The notes under the pieces: generated by a model
Seen by the model: the letters and a program-made list of their open reading frames with translations, nothing else
Databases searched by the model: none
Told to the model about the DNA's origin: nothing
Position numbers and translations under genes: made by a program
In this document: positions 43,874-56,453 of the stretch, piece after piece
Position numbering within the stretch: position 1 is the stretch's first letter
Layout of the letters: every line of letters starts with the position of its first letter
Assembly: GCF_049243985.1 (NCBI RefSeq)
Contig: NC_135371.1
Coordinates: 3,869,501 to 3,933,500, forward strand
DNA: 64,000 nt
Reading direction: 5' to 3'
Source of the DNA: Paroedura picta
Lineage: Eukaryota > Chordata > Lepidosauria > Squamata > Gekkonidae

Positions 43874-44986
43874 CTGAAAGGAAAAGCAGATTTCCCTGCA
43901 CACCAGGCAGAGATTGCACAAGGGAAAGGAAGGCAGAGGATGCCCGGCTTAGCTTGGGCAAAGGGAATGGCATTCAGAGGGTCTCTCCCCCGGACCCCTT
44001 GGACAGATGCAGGCACAAGAGGCCCCCTGAGAAAGGAGGCTGGGCCCGGCCTGTCCCTCCTACCTGGCCTGGATGGGATGCAGCCCTTTCCTCATTTTGG
44101 AACAGACGACAGCTCAGCGGAACCTCTCTGCCTGGTTGTGAGACAAAGGAAGAAGGAAGGGGGTTGGCTTGTTCGTTCCCGGCCTCAAACCCCCCCCCCC
44201 CCCCTTCCCAGAGTTGTGAAACCTTCCCCACTCTGTACACTCAACCCAATTTTGATGGCCTTTTACTCCATTCTGGGAGAGGCAGAAGAGAAGCACCGGA
44301 TGCTTTTGGGCTTGAAGGGTTTATAAAGGCTTCCAACATATTTTTATGAGATCTCTGTCTGGTCTGGGGGGAGGGAAAGCAGGGGCTGAAGCACGCTGCC
44401 TGGCATGTCGCCATCCCATCCAACTCAGATGTGATAGGAGCACATCTGGAGCATTGAGAGCAATAGGAATGAGGTTTCAGGGTGTCTCCTGGCATGGTAA
44501 CGTCACAACCAGAGGCAAGATCAAGATGGCACCACATCTGTCCCAAGCCCCCCCCTAAACCCCTCCCAAGGCTCCCCAACACCAAGGGTTGTTGGGCTGT
44601 AACAGCATCCATCTCCCCACAAAGGCCTGTCAGCTGTCCTTATAAGCATGGGCACAGAAGTCACTTTTTTCCATCAGGACTGGGCCCGAGACACCGGCCT
44701 TCCGAGCTCGGCTGCCCCAGAAGGCAGAGGCTCCCAGACTGAATAAGTATGCTCAGTTGGTTGACCTCCTCTCTTTTGGGCCACCTCTCATGGAAGGAAG
44801 GTGAGAGAGGAATGTGTTAATTAATGGGGGGGGGAAGTCCCCTCCATGAACACGTCTAATTTCCTTTCACAGACATCACAGTTAGTCGACACAGAGTGTC
44901 TACCACAAATCAACTCTCCCTGACCTGGACTCTGTACCATTGAATTCAGTGTTCCCCAATCACATCCAGGTACAAGGAGTCTTCAC
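43874..44986. other. Intron 3 of unit 5, nothing recognised
   Basis: Near copy of 26410-27533, with C-runs near 44190-44204 and 44550. Confidence 0.45.
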
Positions 44987-45170
44987 CACAGAGGAGGGCT
45001 TCTTGGTCATGCTCCATGGCCTGCACGCTCTGCCCTTGCTCCAAGCAAGCTCCTTCTAACTCAGGGAAGGTACCTTTTGTCGTCACGGCCTGCACCTTCC
45101 GCCCTTCCTCGGGAGGAGCCCCTTGCACGTCAGGGATTGTAGCCTCTCCCTTCACTGATAGTCCCGACAT
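44987..45170 (-). CDS. Unit 5 linker exon
   Basis: 184 bp, phase 0 to 1, MSGLSVKGEATIPDVQG to EALLC plus one base, donor GTGAAG. Identical in protein to units 3 and 6. The longer phase-0 form is closed by the shared TGA after GEH at 44946-44948. Confidence 0.62.
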
Positions 45171-45294
45171 CTGAAAAGGCAGCGAGGGAGAGGGGTAAGA
45201 GATGGGATGCAACAGACTAAGCAATCGGGCCTGCCTCACGCCCAGACTCTGCCCCCTTCCATCAGCAGACCAGAGGAGTTATCCGGGGGGACCA

Positions 45295-46175
45295 GAATTC
45301 CTCCAGCAGAAGAATCTGTCGAAGGAGGCTGTTCAACCCAGCTCTATCTACTGATGGACAACCAGCCGGATACGCCCCCAGCTGAGTTGGCCAAGTGTCT
45401 GGAGGCCGTGACTGGGCGGCTCCAACAGAGCCGCCTGTAGCTCAGTCCCCCAAAGATGGAGGACTTGTGGCTGGGAAGGAAGGGTCCAGGTGAGGAAGAG
45501 CCTCTCCCCTGCCTAGATGTGCAATTAACCACTTTGCACACTGTTAGGAATTTGGGGGTGATCTTTGACAACTCCCTCTCGATAGAGGCTCAGATTATGA
45601 AGGGAGTGGACTAGGCATTTTTCGATTTGTGCCAGGAGACACTGCTGATACCCTACCTGGCACCAAATCCCTTTCCACAGGGATCCATGCAACAGTCACA
45701 GTGGGGGGGGGGGTGTGATAGACCCATTGTTTTTTCAATAATGATCTAAAGCCCCCCCCCCCCATCTTTTAGCCTCAGAAAACATCCCTGAATTCAGGGA
45801 TAGACTGATCATTTCCCAGAGGGGGACCCAGATCTCCTCAGGGCCAGATTTCGCCAGCCATGGGTGATGCGGGTCAAGAGGACCTTTGCTTGGCTGGGCA
45901 GCTGCCAGGGCCTTGTCCCCTTCTGCCAAGGAGGACAGACGGCCGTGGTCCAAGATCGGGTGCCGAGGCAGCCAGGAGCCTCTTGTTCCCTTCCTGCATC
46001 GAACCAAGCTGGCAGGTCCTGGTGAAGCGACAATATTTTCCGCCAAATAGCTTGCAAAAGTCTCACAGCTAATATCCGGACTTTGCAGGAGGGGTGTGGT
46101 TGTTCCCACAGTGGAACAAAGTGGAGTTGCTGGGGATGGACATGAGGCTGTGACATGAACTTTCTGTGGCATATT
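45295..46175. repeat. CR1-clade LINE pieces, plus then minus
   Basis: 45295-45710, plus: ELAKCLEAVTGRLQQSRL, then DLWLGRKGPG and LTTLHTVRNLGVIFDN (the reverse-transcriptase palm region). 45745-46175, minus: ISCETFASYLAENIVASPG and GPLDPHHPWLAKS. A poly-G/poly-C pair sits at the junction (45703-45770). Confidence 0.65.
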
Positions 46176-46281
46176 TGTATTTTTAACTCAGGGTGACTTT
46201 AAATACACATGCACCGTGCAAGTTATAGCACTCCTGGAGGAGAAGGGACAGAAGTAGAAGGCCACACTTTATTCCGTAAAG

Positions 46282-46399
46282 AAGGGGTTGTGGTCCTCCA
46301 GATGTCCATGGACTACAATTCCCTTGAACCCCTGCCAGCGTTTGCTCATGGGAATTGTAGTCCCTGGACATCTGGAGGACCACAGGTTGACTACCCCTG
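46282..46399. mobile_element. Palindromic hAT-type MITE
   Basis: Flanked by CCGTAAAG and CTGTAAAG. Same insertion as 28423. Confidence 0.8.
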
Positions 46400-46909
46400 C
46401 TGTAAAGGAAGGTGAATATGTCTTGGAATAGGTCTTTTTCGAGGGCGATTGGGAGAGGTGGGGAAGGTGTCTCACCAGTTGGAGGAGAACCCAATACAAG
46501 AGGATAGTGGATGCAAGGCTGTTATCCAGAGCTGTCAAAAATAGGATGTTCCGCCCCTCTGATTCCCAGAAATCATTTCCAGGATCTGTCCATAGATAGT
46601 GACTCTGGACCACAGGAACAAGGGCTGTTTTCCCAGCCCACCGGAGCTTAGGGGATATTTCGCAGGCCCCTGCAGACGAGAGGACTGGCTCTTCTGCTCC
46701 CAAAGTATTAGTGCTAGGAGACACGGGATGGTTAATCGGAATTCCCTACTGAGAGGAGTAGAAGCGCAAGTGTGTTGACTGGACTTGTTGCCTCATGAGG
46801 AATGCTGTCTACCTGGCCTGAGAATCAAGGGTGTCAGCGAAAAGGTGGAGAAACCCTGTCAAGCCCAATTCTTGCTTGAATTGGACATTCCTGGAGAAAA
46901 CCCCCTCAC
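46400..46909. other. Intron 2 of unit 5, right part
   Basis: Near copy of 28541-29050. No gene seen. Confidence 0.4.
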
Positions 46910-47332
46910 CTGCTCTGCCTGCCTCTTCTCCTCCGCCTGGCTCAGGAGGAAGCCTTCGGCCAGGGCCACCGCCTGGGAACTGCTCTCCGGCCCGCATCCT
47001 CTCACCCAGCCCTGCATCTCCGGGGGCAGGAGGGCCAGGAACTGCTCCAGGATCACCAGGTCCAGGATCTGCTGCTTGGTGTGCCTCCCCGGCTTCAGCC
47101 AGCGGCTGCAGAGTCTGTGGAGCCGGCTGCAAACCTCTCGGGGCCCCTCGGCCTCCTGGTAGCGGAATTCCCGGAAGCGTCTGCGATATTCCTCTGAGCT
47201 CACAGTGGCCGAATGCAGGATCCCTGGCTCAGCTCTTTCCCAGAATTCAACCCCACTCCCAGCTTGGATGGGAGCAGGGCTTTTGCTTGCTGTCTGGCCA
47301 ATCCCAGGTCCTCCTGGGTCCTCTTCTGCCAT
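46910..47332 (-). CDS. Unit 5 SCAN-domain exon
   Basis: From the conserved Met (47332): [30 protein letters not shown], then the complete SCAN domain [57 protein letters not shown], ending AEEKRQAEQ in phase 0 at GTGAGG. The upstream ATG of units 1 and 2 reads GTG. It is almost identical to unit 4. This is the front half of a likely working 22-finger factor. Confidence 0.87.
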
Positions 47333-47699
47333 CTCCTTCCCCTTCTCTTGGGTCACCGCAGACTGTGAAAAGGTCCCTTTTTTCCCTTGGCTGTGAAGAG
47401 AGGCTTCTCACTGGGGGAGGGGGACAGAGAGAGGCAGACAGAATTTTATAAAACCATTTTTAACAAATCCCTGAATATCACAAAACTTTATATGCTCAGG
47501 AGATGACAGAGAATTGTCCTGGTGCATCAGGACAGAAATGCTTCTTGTGGTTTGTCATTTTGTCATATTGCAAACGCAGCTCTTCTGAGTATGCCTCTTT
47601 GTCTGTTTTTTTTGTAAGGCAGCCTTTCTCAACTTTTTTACTTTATTACAGAAATGGCAATATTGTGCCCCATGCGTGGGACTCCCTGGTGTGTCTACG
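47333..47699. other. Intron 1 of unit 5
   Basis: Short intron as in units 3, 4 and 6; nothing recognised. Confidence 0.45.
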
Positions 47700-48425
47700 G
47701 TGCTGACCCCGCGATCCCCACAAAGAGACCCCTGCCCGCATCCCATTTGCCCCTCCCGACCTCCTGCCTCATGGGAGGAGGCGTGGCCAGACCAGCATGC
47801 CCCGCCCCTCTCGGCCTGTCCCTCCCAACAACCCTGCGAGGCAGGCCAGGCGGACAGGGGGGGCTTTCTCGCCCGCGCCCTGCAAGGCTTCTCTCCACTG
47901 GTCCCTTCTGGCCCCTCCCCGCCTCCCCCGTCGCTCGGGCCCCCGAGATCCTCTTTCCAGCCCCCCTCCCCTCCCCTCCCCTCCCCTCCGCCTTACCTTC
48001 CTGGCAAGCCCCCTCCCCCCCCGTCCCCCGGCCAGACGCCGTCCTGCCCCGCCGGAAGCGGAAGTGCCCCCCTGGGCGGAAGAGCCGCTCTTGCACGCCG
48101 CTCGCTCCCCTTAACCCTGTCCGCGCCGGACCCCCAGGCACCAGGCCGCCCCCGCCCCCGCCCCATGGCTCTCCTCGGGAGGGAGGGAGGGAGGGGCGGG
48201 CAGGAGGCCTCCCTGCGGGGCGGGTGTGCGGGCGGAGGGCTCCCTCCCCCGGGACGGAGGGCTGGTCCGCCTCCCTGGCCCGGAGCGCGAAGGAAGGAAG
48301 GAGCCCGGAGACCTCCCGCCCTCGCAGCTCCCCCGCGGGAAGGGGGCCTCTTGGCCTCCCGACGTCGCCAGGGCTTCTCCCGCCAGGAGTTGGCACCCGC
48401 TGACTGGGAGCATCCTGTGTGTGGG
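47700..48425 (-). promoter_or_regulatory. CpG-island promoter and noncoding exon 1, unit 5
   Basis: Exon-1 donor GTAAGGCGG, exon end 47997; ETS pair at about 48052-48067. Outer edge joins the 'tatataccgcc' repeat. Confidence 0.63.
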
Positions 48426-48439
48426 GGGGGGACGTTATT

Positions 48440-48730
48440 GGGGTTGTTCTTATTGGATTTCTAACCCGCCACTCCCCTGAGGCTCCCCTGTGGCAACACG
48501 TAAAACCCCCATAAGCCCCCGAATACACAAAACACCTAAGAACAATCCCCCCCCCACCCCACCTATCCGGGAAACCAGGGGTCGCTGCTGATGTATTTTA
48601 TTTATTTTATTTATAATTGGATTTATATACCGCCGTTTGCCAAAAGGTCTCACAGCGGTTCACAATATAATATAAAATCAAAGTAAAATCACATAAAACC
48701 CCATAAATACCCCATTATTACAATAAAAGA
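48440..48730. repeat. Squamate-type 'tatataccgcc' repeat
   Basis: Copy of 4330-4615. Confidence 0.5.
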
Positions 48731-48864
48731 TGGCATTCTATTCTCTAACTTTCCCCGCTTGTTCAGAGGGAGGTCGGGCGTTAATCCTGCAAGAGAGAGA
48801 GGAGAGGAAGGCTGGCCGATGGATGAGGGATCTTGGAGGGAACCCGGGCTCTGCCCCGGCCTCA

Positions 48865-49000
48865 ACCCGAAGCCTGGCGGAAGAGCTCCGTTTTGCAGGC
48901 CCCGCGGAAGGATGTCAAATCCTGCAGGCCCCGCAGCTCCTCCTCCGGGAGCTCATTCCACCAGGCGGGGCCCAGGACCGAAAAGGCCTGGGGGGGGGTA
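48865..49000 (-). repeat. CR1-clade LINE tail fragment (reverse)
   Basis: Copy of 4735-4875. Confidence 0.6.
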
Positions 49001-49039
49001 GCTGAGGGGCTTGGCCCCCCCCTCAAACAGTGCCAAGTC

Positions 49040-49173
49040 AAATGGAGGGACTCGGGTGCAATGGCAGCTGAAGCACAAGCTGCCCTACCCCACTGCTGGC
49101 AAAAGCAGCCAAACTCCCACCCTGCAGGAAATAAAGCCCTCCATGTCTGCCACAGCTCCACCCCGGAGGAAAC
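49040..49173 (+). repeat. R270 copy, truncated
   Basis: Left half only. It stops at GAGGAAACC, where the L1 scar begins, and the 15-bp target duplication has been lost with it. Confidence 0.55.
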
Positions 49174-49310
49174 CAGTTTTGTTTTTTTGTTTTTTTAATG
49201 ATTTTTATTTTTATTTTCCAGAATTAAAGATAGTGAAATACATGCAATCTACATTGTTAGCACAGAAAAAAGAAGGGTTATGCTCTTCACTTAATACATT
49301 TAGTTCCCCG
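49174..49310 (-). mobile_element. L1 scar: last 137 bp of the duplicated L1
   Basis: Matches 34940-35069 from the T-rich end to TAGTTCCCCG and then jumps to sequence equivalent to 37142. A deletion of about 2.1 kb relative to unit 4 removed the L1 body, half of R270 and the SINE tail. The joint has a CG microhomology. Confidence 0.82.
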
Positions 49311-49388
49311 TCTTCTCACTGGATTTCTGAGGGGAATTGCGGGGCTGGAAGAGGTTCTCCACTGTGACTGGCCTCCATGAACATCGCC

Positions 49389-49712
49389 TTATAAACATCT
49401 GCTCATAATAGACAGGCAGCAATGCGTCTCTCTAGGTGGGACCACGGATTTCTTTGAAAGCAGGTGGTAGCCTAACAAGGGGGCCAGCCTCTTCAGTTCT
49501 GTTACCCAACGTCTCTCCTTAAACGCTTGTGAATTAAGGATGCCGGCCGGTGGCAGCAAGTGTTTCCTCCCAGTTGCACAGAGGCTGCAGATACGGGGAA
49601 CCCTCAACTTGGCTATTTCCTCCCAGGATTCGGGAAAAGAAATGTCTTTGCCGGTTTTCATGTCAGAAAGAGTTAGATTGGCATGGCGAGTTTCACAGAG
49701 GAGAGGAACCAC
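49389..49712 (-). other. Conserved unrecognised 107-codon frame, copy 4
   Basis: The same frame as at 7102-7425, still open in this heavily deleted spacer. Confidence 0.3.
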
Positions 49713-49779
49713 TGAAAAGTCCCTCCTGTGTTTAACTACTTCATGAGCTTTTCTAGAAGACCCTCCGCTGCAGGTCCAG

Positions 49780-49985
49780 CATGGGTCAGAGGTTTAGAGT
49801 AGTGAACGCTCATTTAGAGACTTGGGTTTGACTCCAAACTCCTCCACATGCAGCCAGCTGGAGAACTTTGGGCTAGTCACAGTTCAATCAGAGCGGTTCT
49901 CTGCAAGCTCTCTCATCCCCACCTGCCTCACAGGGTGTCTGTTGTGGGACGAGGGAAGGAAAGGTATTTAAAAAACAGCTCTGCT
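49780..49985 (+). repeat. Sauria-type SINE, 5' part
   Basis: Copy of 20785-20985. Confidence 0.6.
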
Positions 49986-50069
49986 TCAATAGGAATCTTT
50001 CCCTCTTCTATGGATTATCTGAAGGACATGAAAATCGGATCTGTGCCTCAGCCTCTGGTCACACACTGA

Positions 50070-50200
50070 TGATTTATTTATTTATTCATTATCAATCAGA
50101 TGTATTGCTCGCCACTCTCGGACGACTTGTGGTGGGTTACAAGATGTCCCAATAAAAGCCCATCAAAACCCATTAATAATTGGACAATCGAAATGCAGCA
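50070..50200. repeat. A/T-rich repeat with GCTCGCCACTCT core
   Basis: Copy of 21080-21210. Confidence 0.4.
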
Positions 50201-50428
50201 GGCTTCAAAACTTGTAGAACCGTGGTGGTCAGGTTGGTCCAGGATAAGAGACATGAGCTGATCTTAAATTGCCTTCCACCAGCACAGCCCATCCCTGCTT
50301 CCTCTTGAAGGACTTCAAAGGTCACCCTGTCAGAATCCAAGCATTTTCAGCATTTCTTCTAAGATGTGGAAGATCTTCTGTGAAGACTCAACCATTCTAC
50401 AAGGTTATATACTGTGAATCCTTTATAA

Positions 50429-50564
50429 CAGGGGTAGTCAACCTGTGATCCTCCAGATGTTTGTGGACTACATTTCCTAGGAGCCCCTGCCAGCATTTGC
50501 TGGCAGGGGCTCAAGGGAATTGTATTCCACAAACATCTGGAGGACCACAGGTTGACTACCCCTG
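50429..50564. mobile_element. Palindromic hAT-type MITE
   Basis: Target duplication CTTTATAA (50421-50428) and CTTTATAG (50565-50572). Same insertion as 21333. Confidence 0.82.
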
Positions 50565-50584
50565 CTTTATAGTGTCTGTTGTGG

Positions 50585-51522
50585 CCTTTTAGTTGTGAAA
50601 TAACATTAAAACACACATCACCGGTTGAACCGTTGCATCGTTTCTCCTTGTGTAGGCGCTTAGATGGTATAAACGATTTCCATGCTGGGTAAAAGGCCAC
50701 ACTCTGAGCATTCAAAAGGTTTTTCCCTTTCTTGCATTCTCTAATGCTGTTCAAGACTGCTACAGTACGGTTATGTGCAGCAGCGGCCGAAGCAGCAATT
50801 CCAGGCAGACGCAGCCAGCACCATGCACGGGGGGGAGGCGAGGCTGGATGATTCCCACTGTCATGTAGGGAGTTCATAGTCTGAGGAAGAGTGCTTGCCC
50901 TCAAAAGCTCACACCTTGAATAAATCTTTTCTGGTCTTAAAGGTGCCACTGGACTCTGGTTTTATTGTGTTTCCTCACTCTGGGTATTCAAATGGTCATG
51001 CCCTGCGTGAGTTCTCTGATGGACTTCTACTTGCATCTCTGATCATCGAAAGGTTTCTCCCCTGCGTGGGTTTTCAGATGGTACTGAACACCTCTGCTCT
51101 GAACCTCTTTCCACCGGCTGAGCATTCAGAAGGCTTCTCCCGTGTATGGTCTCTGATACAGCTGAAGACTGTTGCTCTGAATGAATCTTTTCCCAGTCTT
51201 AGGATTCAAAGGCCTTCTCCCATGTGAGTTCCCAGATGTTTCTGAAGACGGATACTCTGTTTGAAGCTCTTTCTACACTCAGCATTCAAAAGACTTCTCC
51301 CCCTGGTTGACCTTAAAGATCGCATTGAAGACTGCTACATTTAGGGAATGAGACTGAAGACTGAAAACGTTTCTCCCCTGTGTGAGTTATTTGATACCTA
51401 TGAAGATGGGAACTCATAATGAATCCCTTTCCACAGGCTGAGCATTCCAAATCCTTATGTGGGGTTTCAGATGGCATTGAAGATGCTTGCTCCAACAGAA
51501 TCCCTTCCCACACCATGAGTGT
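50585..51522 (-). pseudogene. Fossil zinc fingers and 3' region of unit 6
   Basis: Decayed finger tail after the THTVETPF stop, with ECSACGKGFIMSSHLHRYQ near 51390-51460. A possible AATAAA on the minus strand is at 50961-50966. Confidence 0.6.
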
Positions 51523-53483
51523 TCAGAACGGTGTTTCCACTGTGTGGGTTTTCAGATGGCATTTCAGACTATTGTTCAGACGGAATCTCTTTCCACACTC
51601 TAAGCACTCAAAAGGCTTCTCCCCTGTGTGGGTTTTCAGATGGTTCTGAAGACCGTCATTCCGACGGAATCTCTTTCCACATTCTGAGCATTCAAAAGGC
51701 TTCTCCCCTGTGTGGGTTTTCAGATGGTATTGAAGACCGTCATTCCGACGGAATCTCTTCCCACACTCTGAGCATTCAAAAGGCTTCTCCCCTGTGTGGG
51801 TTTTCAGATGGTATTGAAGACCATTGTTCAGACGGAAACTCTTCCCACACTCTGAGCATTCAAAAGGCTTCTCCCCTGTGTGGGTTTTCAGATGGTATTG
51901 AAGACCGTCATTCCGACGGAATCTCTTCCCACACTCTGAGCATTCAAAAGGCTTCTCCCCTGTGTGGGTTTTCAGATGGTATTGAAGAACGTCATTCCGA
52001 CGGAATCTCTTCCCACACTCTGAGCATTCAAAAGGCTTCTCCCCTGTGTGGGTTTTCAGATGGTATTGAAGACCATCGTTCAGACGGAATCTCTTTCCAC
52101 ACTCTGAGCATTCAAAAGGCTTTTCCCCTGTGTGTGTTTTCAGATGGTATTGAAGACGATTGTTCTGACGGAATGTCTTTCCACACTCTGAGCATTCAAA
52201 AGGCTTTTCCCCTGTGTGCGTTTTCAGATGGTATTTAAGACCACTGCTCTGACGGAATGTTTTTCCACACTCTGAGCATTCAAAAGGCTTTCCCCCTGCG
52301 TGGGTTTTCAGATGGTATTGAAGAGTATTGCTCTGACGGAATGTCTTTCCACACTGTGAGCATTCAAAAGGCTTGCCCCCTGTGTGGGTTTTCAGATGGT
52401 ACTGAAGTCCGCGGTTCTGACGGAATTTCTTTCCACACTCTGAGCATTCAAAAGGCTTTTCCCCTGTGTGGGTTTTCAGATGGTATTTGAAACCATTGTT
52501 GTGACAGAATCTCTTTCCACATTCTGAGCATTCAAATGGCTTCTCCCCTGTGTGCGTTTCCAGATGGTATTGAAGACCTTTGTTGTGATGGAATCTCTTT
52601 CCACACTCTGAGCATTCAAAAGGCTTCTCCCCTGTGTGTGTTTTCAGATGGTATTGAAGACCATTGCTCTGACGGAATCTCTTTCCACACTCTGAGCATT
52701 CAAATGGCTTCTCCCCTATGTGTGTTTTCAGATGGTATTGAAGACCATTGTTGTGACGGAATCTCTTTCCACATTCTGAGCATTCAAAAGGCTTCTCCCC
52801 TGTGTGGATTTTCAGATGGTACTGAAGTCCACGGCTCTGACGGAATGTCTTTCCACACTCTGAGCACTCAAAAGGCTTCTCCCCTGTGTGCGTTTTTAGA
52901 TGGTACTGAAGAACACTGTTCTGACAGAATCTCTTTCCACATTCTGAGCATTCAAAAGGCTTCTCCCCTGTGTGGATTTTCAGATGGTACTGAAGTCCAC
53001 GGCTTTGACGGAATGTCTTTCCACACTCTGAGCATTCAAAAGGCTTTTCCTCTGTGTGGGTTTTCAGATGGTATTTGAAACCAATGTTGTGACAGAATCT
53101 CTTTCCACACTCTGAGCATTCAAAAGGCTTCTCCCCTGTGTGTGTTTCCAGATGGTATTGAAGACTATTGCTGTGACGGAATCTCTTTCCACATTCTGAG
53201 CATTCAAATAGCTTCTCCCCTGTGTGCGTTTTCAGATGGTATTGAAGACTATTGCTGTGACAGAATCTCTTTCCACATTCTGTGCATTCAAATGGCTTCT
53301 CCCCTGTGTGCGTTTTCAGATGGTATTGAAGACCATTGCTGTGACGGAATCTCTTTCCACACTGTGAGCATTCAAAAGGCTTCTCCTCTGTGTGGATTTT
53401 CAGATGGTATTGAAGACCATTGCTGTGACAGAATGGCGTTTGTTGATGAAATTCCTCACCCTCTTGATCCCGCTGGTCATCCA
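51523..53483 (-). CDS. Unit 6 zinc-finger exon, 22 C2H2 fingers, open
   Basis: Acceptor CCATCAG, phase 1 entry [16 protein letters not shown]. The exon lacks the pre-finger region of unit 5: EFHQQT runs straight into half a finger, [15 protein letters not shown], with no cysteines, then 22 intact [10 protein letters not shown]-type fingers to THTVETPF and stop. Unit 3 has the same fusion. Contact positions are fairly uniform: Tyr at position 6 in 20 of 22 and Gly at position 3 in 15 of 22, with a block of RRND fingers near the C-terminus (-1 Arg, 2 Asp). The exon is uninterrupted. With KRAB and SCAN exons and a promoter upstream, this is the second good candidate for a working gene. Confidence 0.9.
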
Positions 53484-55228
53484 CTGATGGATAAAGAGAG
53501 AGATCCTGTTAGCACCTGGGAGGGCTGGTAAAGCCCAAAGGCATTTATATGGCTGTAGTAGGAAAGGAGTGACGGACTTTGACCTCGTTCAGCTTGGCTG
53601 ATCTTCAGCACCACCACCTTTCCCCAGATTACCTCGTCCCCTCGAGAAATACAGGTAAGATCTAGTGCAGAAGGAGTTTCTGAGCCTCCAGATTTCAAAT
53701 GTGGCTCAAAAGAAATCCCCCACGGCTATTCCTGGCCTGTTGCATTGGCAATACCTGGAAGAGTACAGCTCATTTGGGAACAAGATATGGTCTTGAGATG
53801 ATCTTGAGGAACCTTCTAGCTTTTCCTTGCATGCAAGGCCATTGTCTCTCCCCAGCGTATTCTCTCTCGTACACCTGGCTTCTTCTCCAAGGAGAGAGAA
53901 AGAATAATAATCCGGGAAACTTATCCTGCAACAAAGCCCATCATCTAATACCAACTATTTGGCGTATTAGAGAAAACAGTTAGCATCTGTTTTTCTGTCC
54001 TGAGCTGCAGAAGCTGTCCTGTTAGTGATGCCTTATTTTCATTTAAGGGGTCAGCTTGTCTTGTTGGGACTCTCCTCATGAACCCTCTGAACTGGGCCAA
54101 GAGGAGTGACCCCGGGGGAACCAGGCTTGTGTTCTTGGCAGGACCATTTCCAGATCCATTTGCAGAGTGCATGTTTGAAGTCCCAACCAAGGGTGTGTGT
54201 GTGTGACAAAAGAAGAGTTGGGCTTTATAACCCTCTTTTCACTGGCTGAAAGAGTCTCAAAGCAGCTTACAATTCCCCTCCCTTCTTATCCCCGTACAGA
54301 AACCTTGAGAGGTAGGTGGGGCTGAGAGAGCTTTGAGGTGACTACTCTGGGAGAACAGCTCTATCAGAACTGTGACTGGCCAAAGGCCACCCTACTGGCT
54401 GAGTGGATGAGCCAGATTAGAGGCCTCCGCTCTCAACAGATACATCAGATTGGCTCTCTGGCAAGAGAGAAATGAGGATCTGTCCCCTTGCATCCAACAC
54501 CAAGTATTTCCTGCATTCAATAAATATTAGCTTGTTTTTCTGTTTCTGAGCTGCTGAAACTATCCTGTTTAGTGACACCTTATTTTCTATGCAGGGGACT
54601 GGATCACTGTTGTGCAGTCTCCTCCTGAACCCACTCAACTAGATTCTGCTCCCGTGAAAAGAAGAGTGATCTCAGGGAACTCAGGCTGGTGTTTGTGACA
54701 GTATCATTTCCGGATCACAGGTTGTGCGAGTGTTTGTGACCGCATATGGTGCGAAGGGTATGTGGGAAAAGCTGGCAACAGAGGAATGGGAACCTGGTCC
54801 CCTCCATGGGCTTCCTGAGGGCCTCATTCCCTTTTCTCCAGGCCAGAGCACCTTCTCTAGCTTGGCGGATGGCTCCGACCCTGGCCTCAGTTGCCCCTGG
54901 GCAAGAGCAGACCCAGGAAGCTGCCTTCGACTAGATCCAACCCCTGGTCCCTTGGAGTCAGTCTGGCCTCCTCAGTCCACCATCAGATCTCTAAGTTCTC
55001 CGGCCGGGGCCTTTCCTTTCAACGCCTACCTGATCCTTTTAACTGGAGATGCTGGGGATTGAACCTGCGGCCTTCTGCATGCCAGGAACAGTCACTGCCA
55101 GGGAGCAGGAGCCCTTCCACAAGTAATAAGACCAGCCGCAAAATGCTGTCTTTCTCTTAAATATATTGCTTCATGTCTCACCACAATGACGGCAATTTGC
55201 CCCTTTGACTCCTAGGAAAGGTCCTTAC
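53484..55228. other. Intron 4 of unit 6
   Basis: Sauria-type SINE at about 54205-54435 (minus) between the tandem segments 53990-54180 and 54530-54730. No exon seen. Confidence 0.5.
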
Positions 55229-55355
55229 CCAGAAGGGCCACACTCTCACAGTTCTCCAGCATGACTTCCCTGTGCAGAGCTCTCTGGCCCGGATCCAGCA
55301 GGGCCCATTCTGCCTCGGAGAAGGAGACGTATACGTCCTCAAAGGAGAAGGGAGG
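55229..55355 (-). CDS. Unit 6 KRAB A-box exon
   Basis: 127 bp, phase 0 to 1. The acceptor reads CCTTACAG where other units have CCTTTCAG, which should still work. The protein is the same as unit 5: [17 protein letters not shown] to [12 protein letters not shown] plus one base, with DV, EW and MLEN kept. It joins the open 22-finger exon in frame. Confidence 0.87.
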
Positions 55356-56453
55356 CTGTAAGGAAAAGCAGATTTCCCTGCACACCAGGCAGAGATGGCA
55401 CAAGGGGAGGGAAGGCAGAGGATGCCCGGTTTGGCATGGGCAAAGGGAACGGCATTTAGTGGATCTCTCTCCCGGACCCCTTGGACAGATGCAGGCGCAA
55501 GGGGACACCTGAGAAAGGAGGTTGGGCCCAGCCAGTCTTCTGCCCATTCCTCCTACCTGGACTGGATGGGATGCAGCCCTTTCCTCATTTCGGAACAGAC
55601 GACGTCTCAGCGGAACCTCTCTGCCTGGTTGTGAGACAAAGGAAGAAGGAAGGGGGTTGGCTTGTTTGTTCCCTGCCTCAACCCTCCCTTCCCAGAGTTG
55701 TGAAACCTTCCCTACTCTGTACACTCAACCCAATTTTGATGGCCTTTTACTCCGTTCTGGGAAAGGCAGAAGAGAAGCACCGGATGCTTTTGGGCTTGAA
55801 GGGATTATAAAGGTTTCCAACATATTTTTATGAGATCTCTGTCTGGTCTGGGGGGGGGAAGCAGGGGCTGAAAGGGACGCTGCCTGGCATCCCATCCAAC
55901 CCAGATGTGATAAGAGCACATCTGGAGCCTTGAGAGCAATAGGAATGAGGTTTCAGGGTGTCTCCTGGCATGGTAACGTCACAACCAGAGGCAAGATCAA
56001 GATGGCACATCTGTCCCAAGGCCCCCCCCCTAAACCCCTCCCCAACACCAAGGGTTGTTGGGCTGTAACAGCATCCATCTCCCCACAAAGGCCTGTCAGC
56101 TGTCCTTATAAGCCTGGGCACAGAAGTCACTTTTTTCCATCAGGACTGGGCTCGAGACACCGGCCTTCCGAGCTCGGCTGCCCCAGAAGGCAGAGGCTCC
56201 CAGACTGAATAAGTATGCTCAGTTGGTTGACCTCCTCTCTTTTGGGCCACCTCTCATGGAAGGAAGGTGAGAGAGGAATTTGTTAATTAATGGGGGGGGG
56301 GAAGTCCCCTCCATGAACACGTCTAATTTCCTTTCACAGACATCACAGTTAGTCGACACAGAGTGTCTACCACAAATCAACTCTCCCTGACCTGGACTCT
56401 GTACCATTGAATTCAGTGTTCCCCAATCACATCCAGGTACAAGGAGTCTTCAC
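55356..56453. other. Intron 3 of unit 6, nothing recognised
   Basis: Near copy of 26410-27533 with small deletions around 55880 and 56035. Confidence 0.45.
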
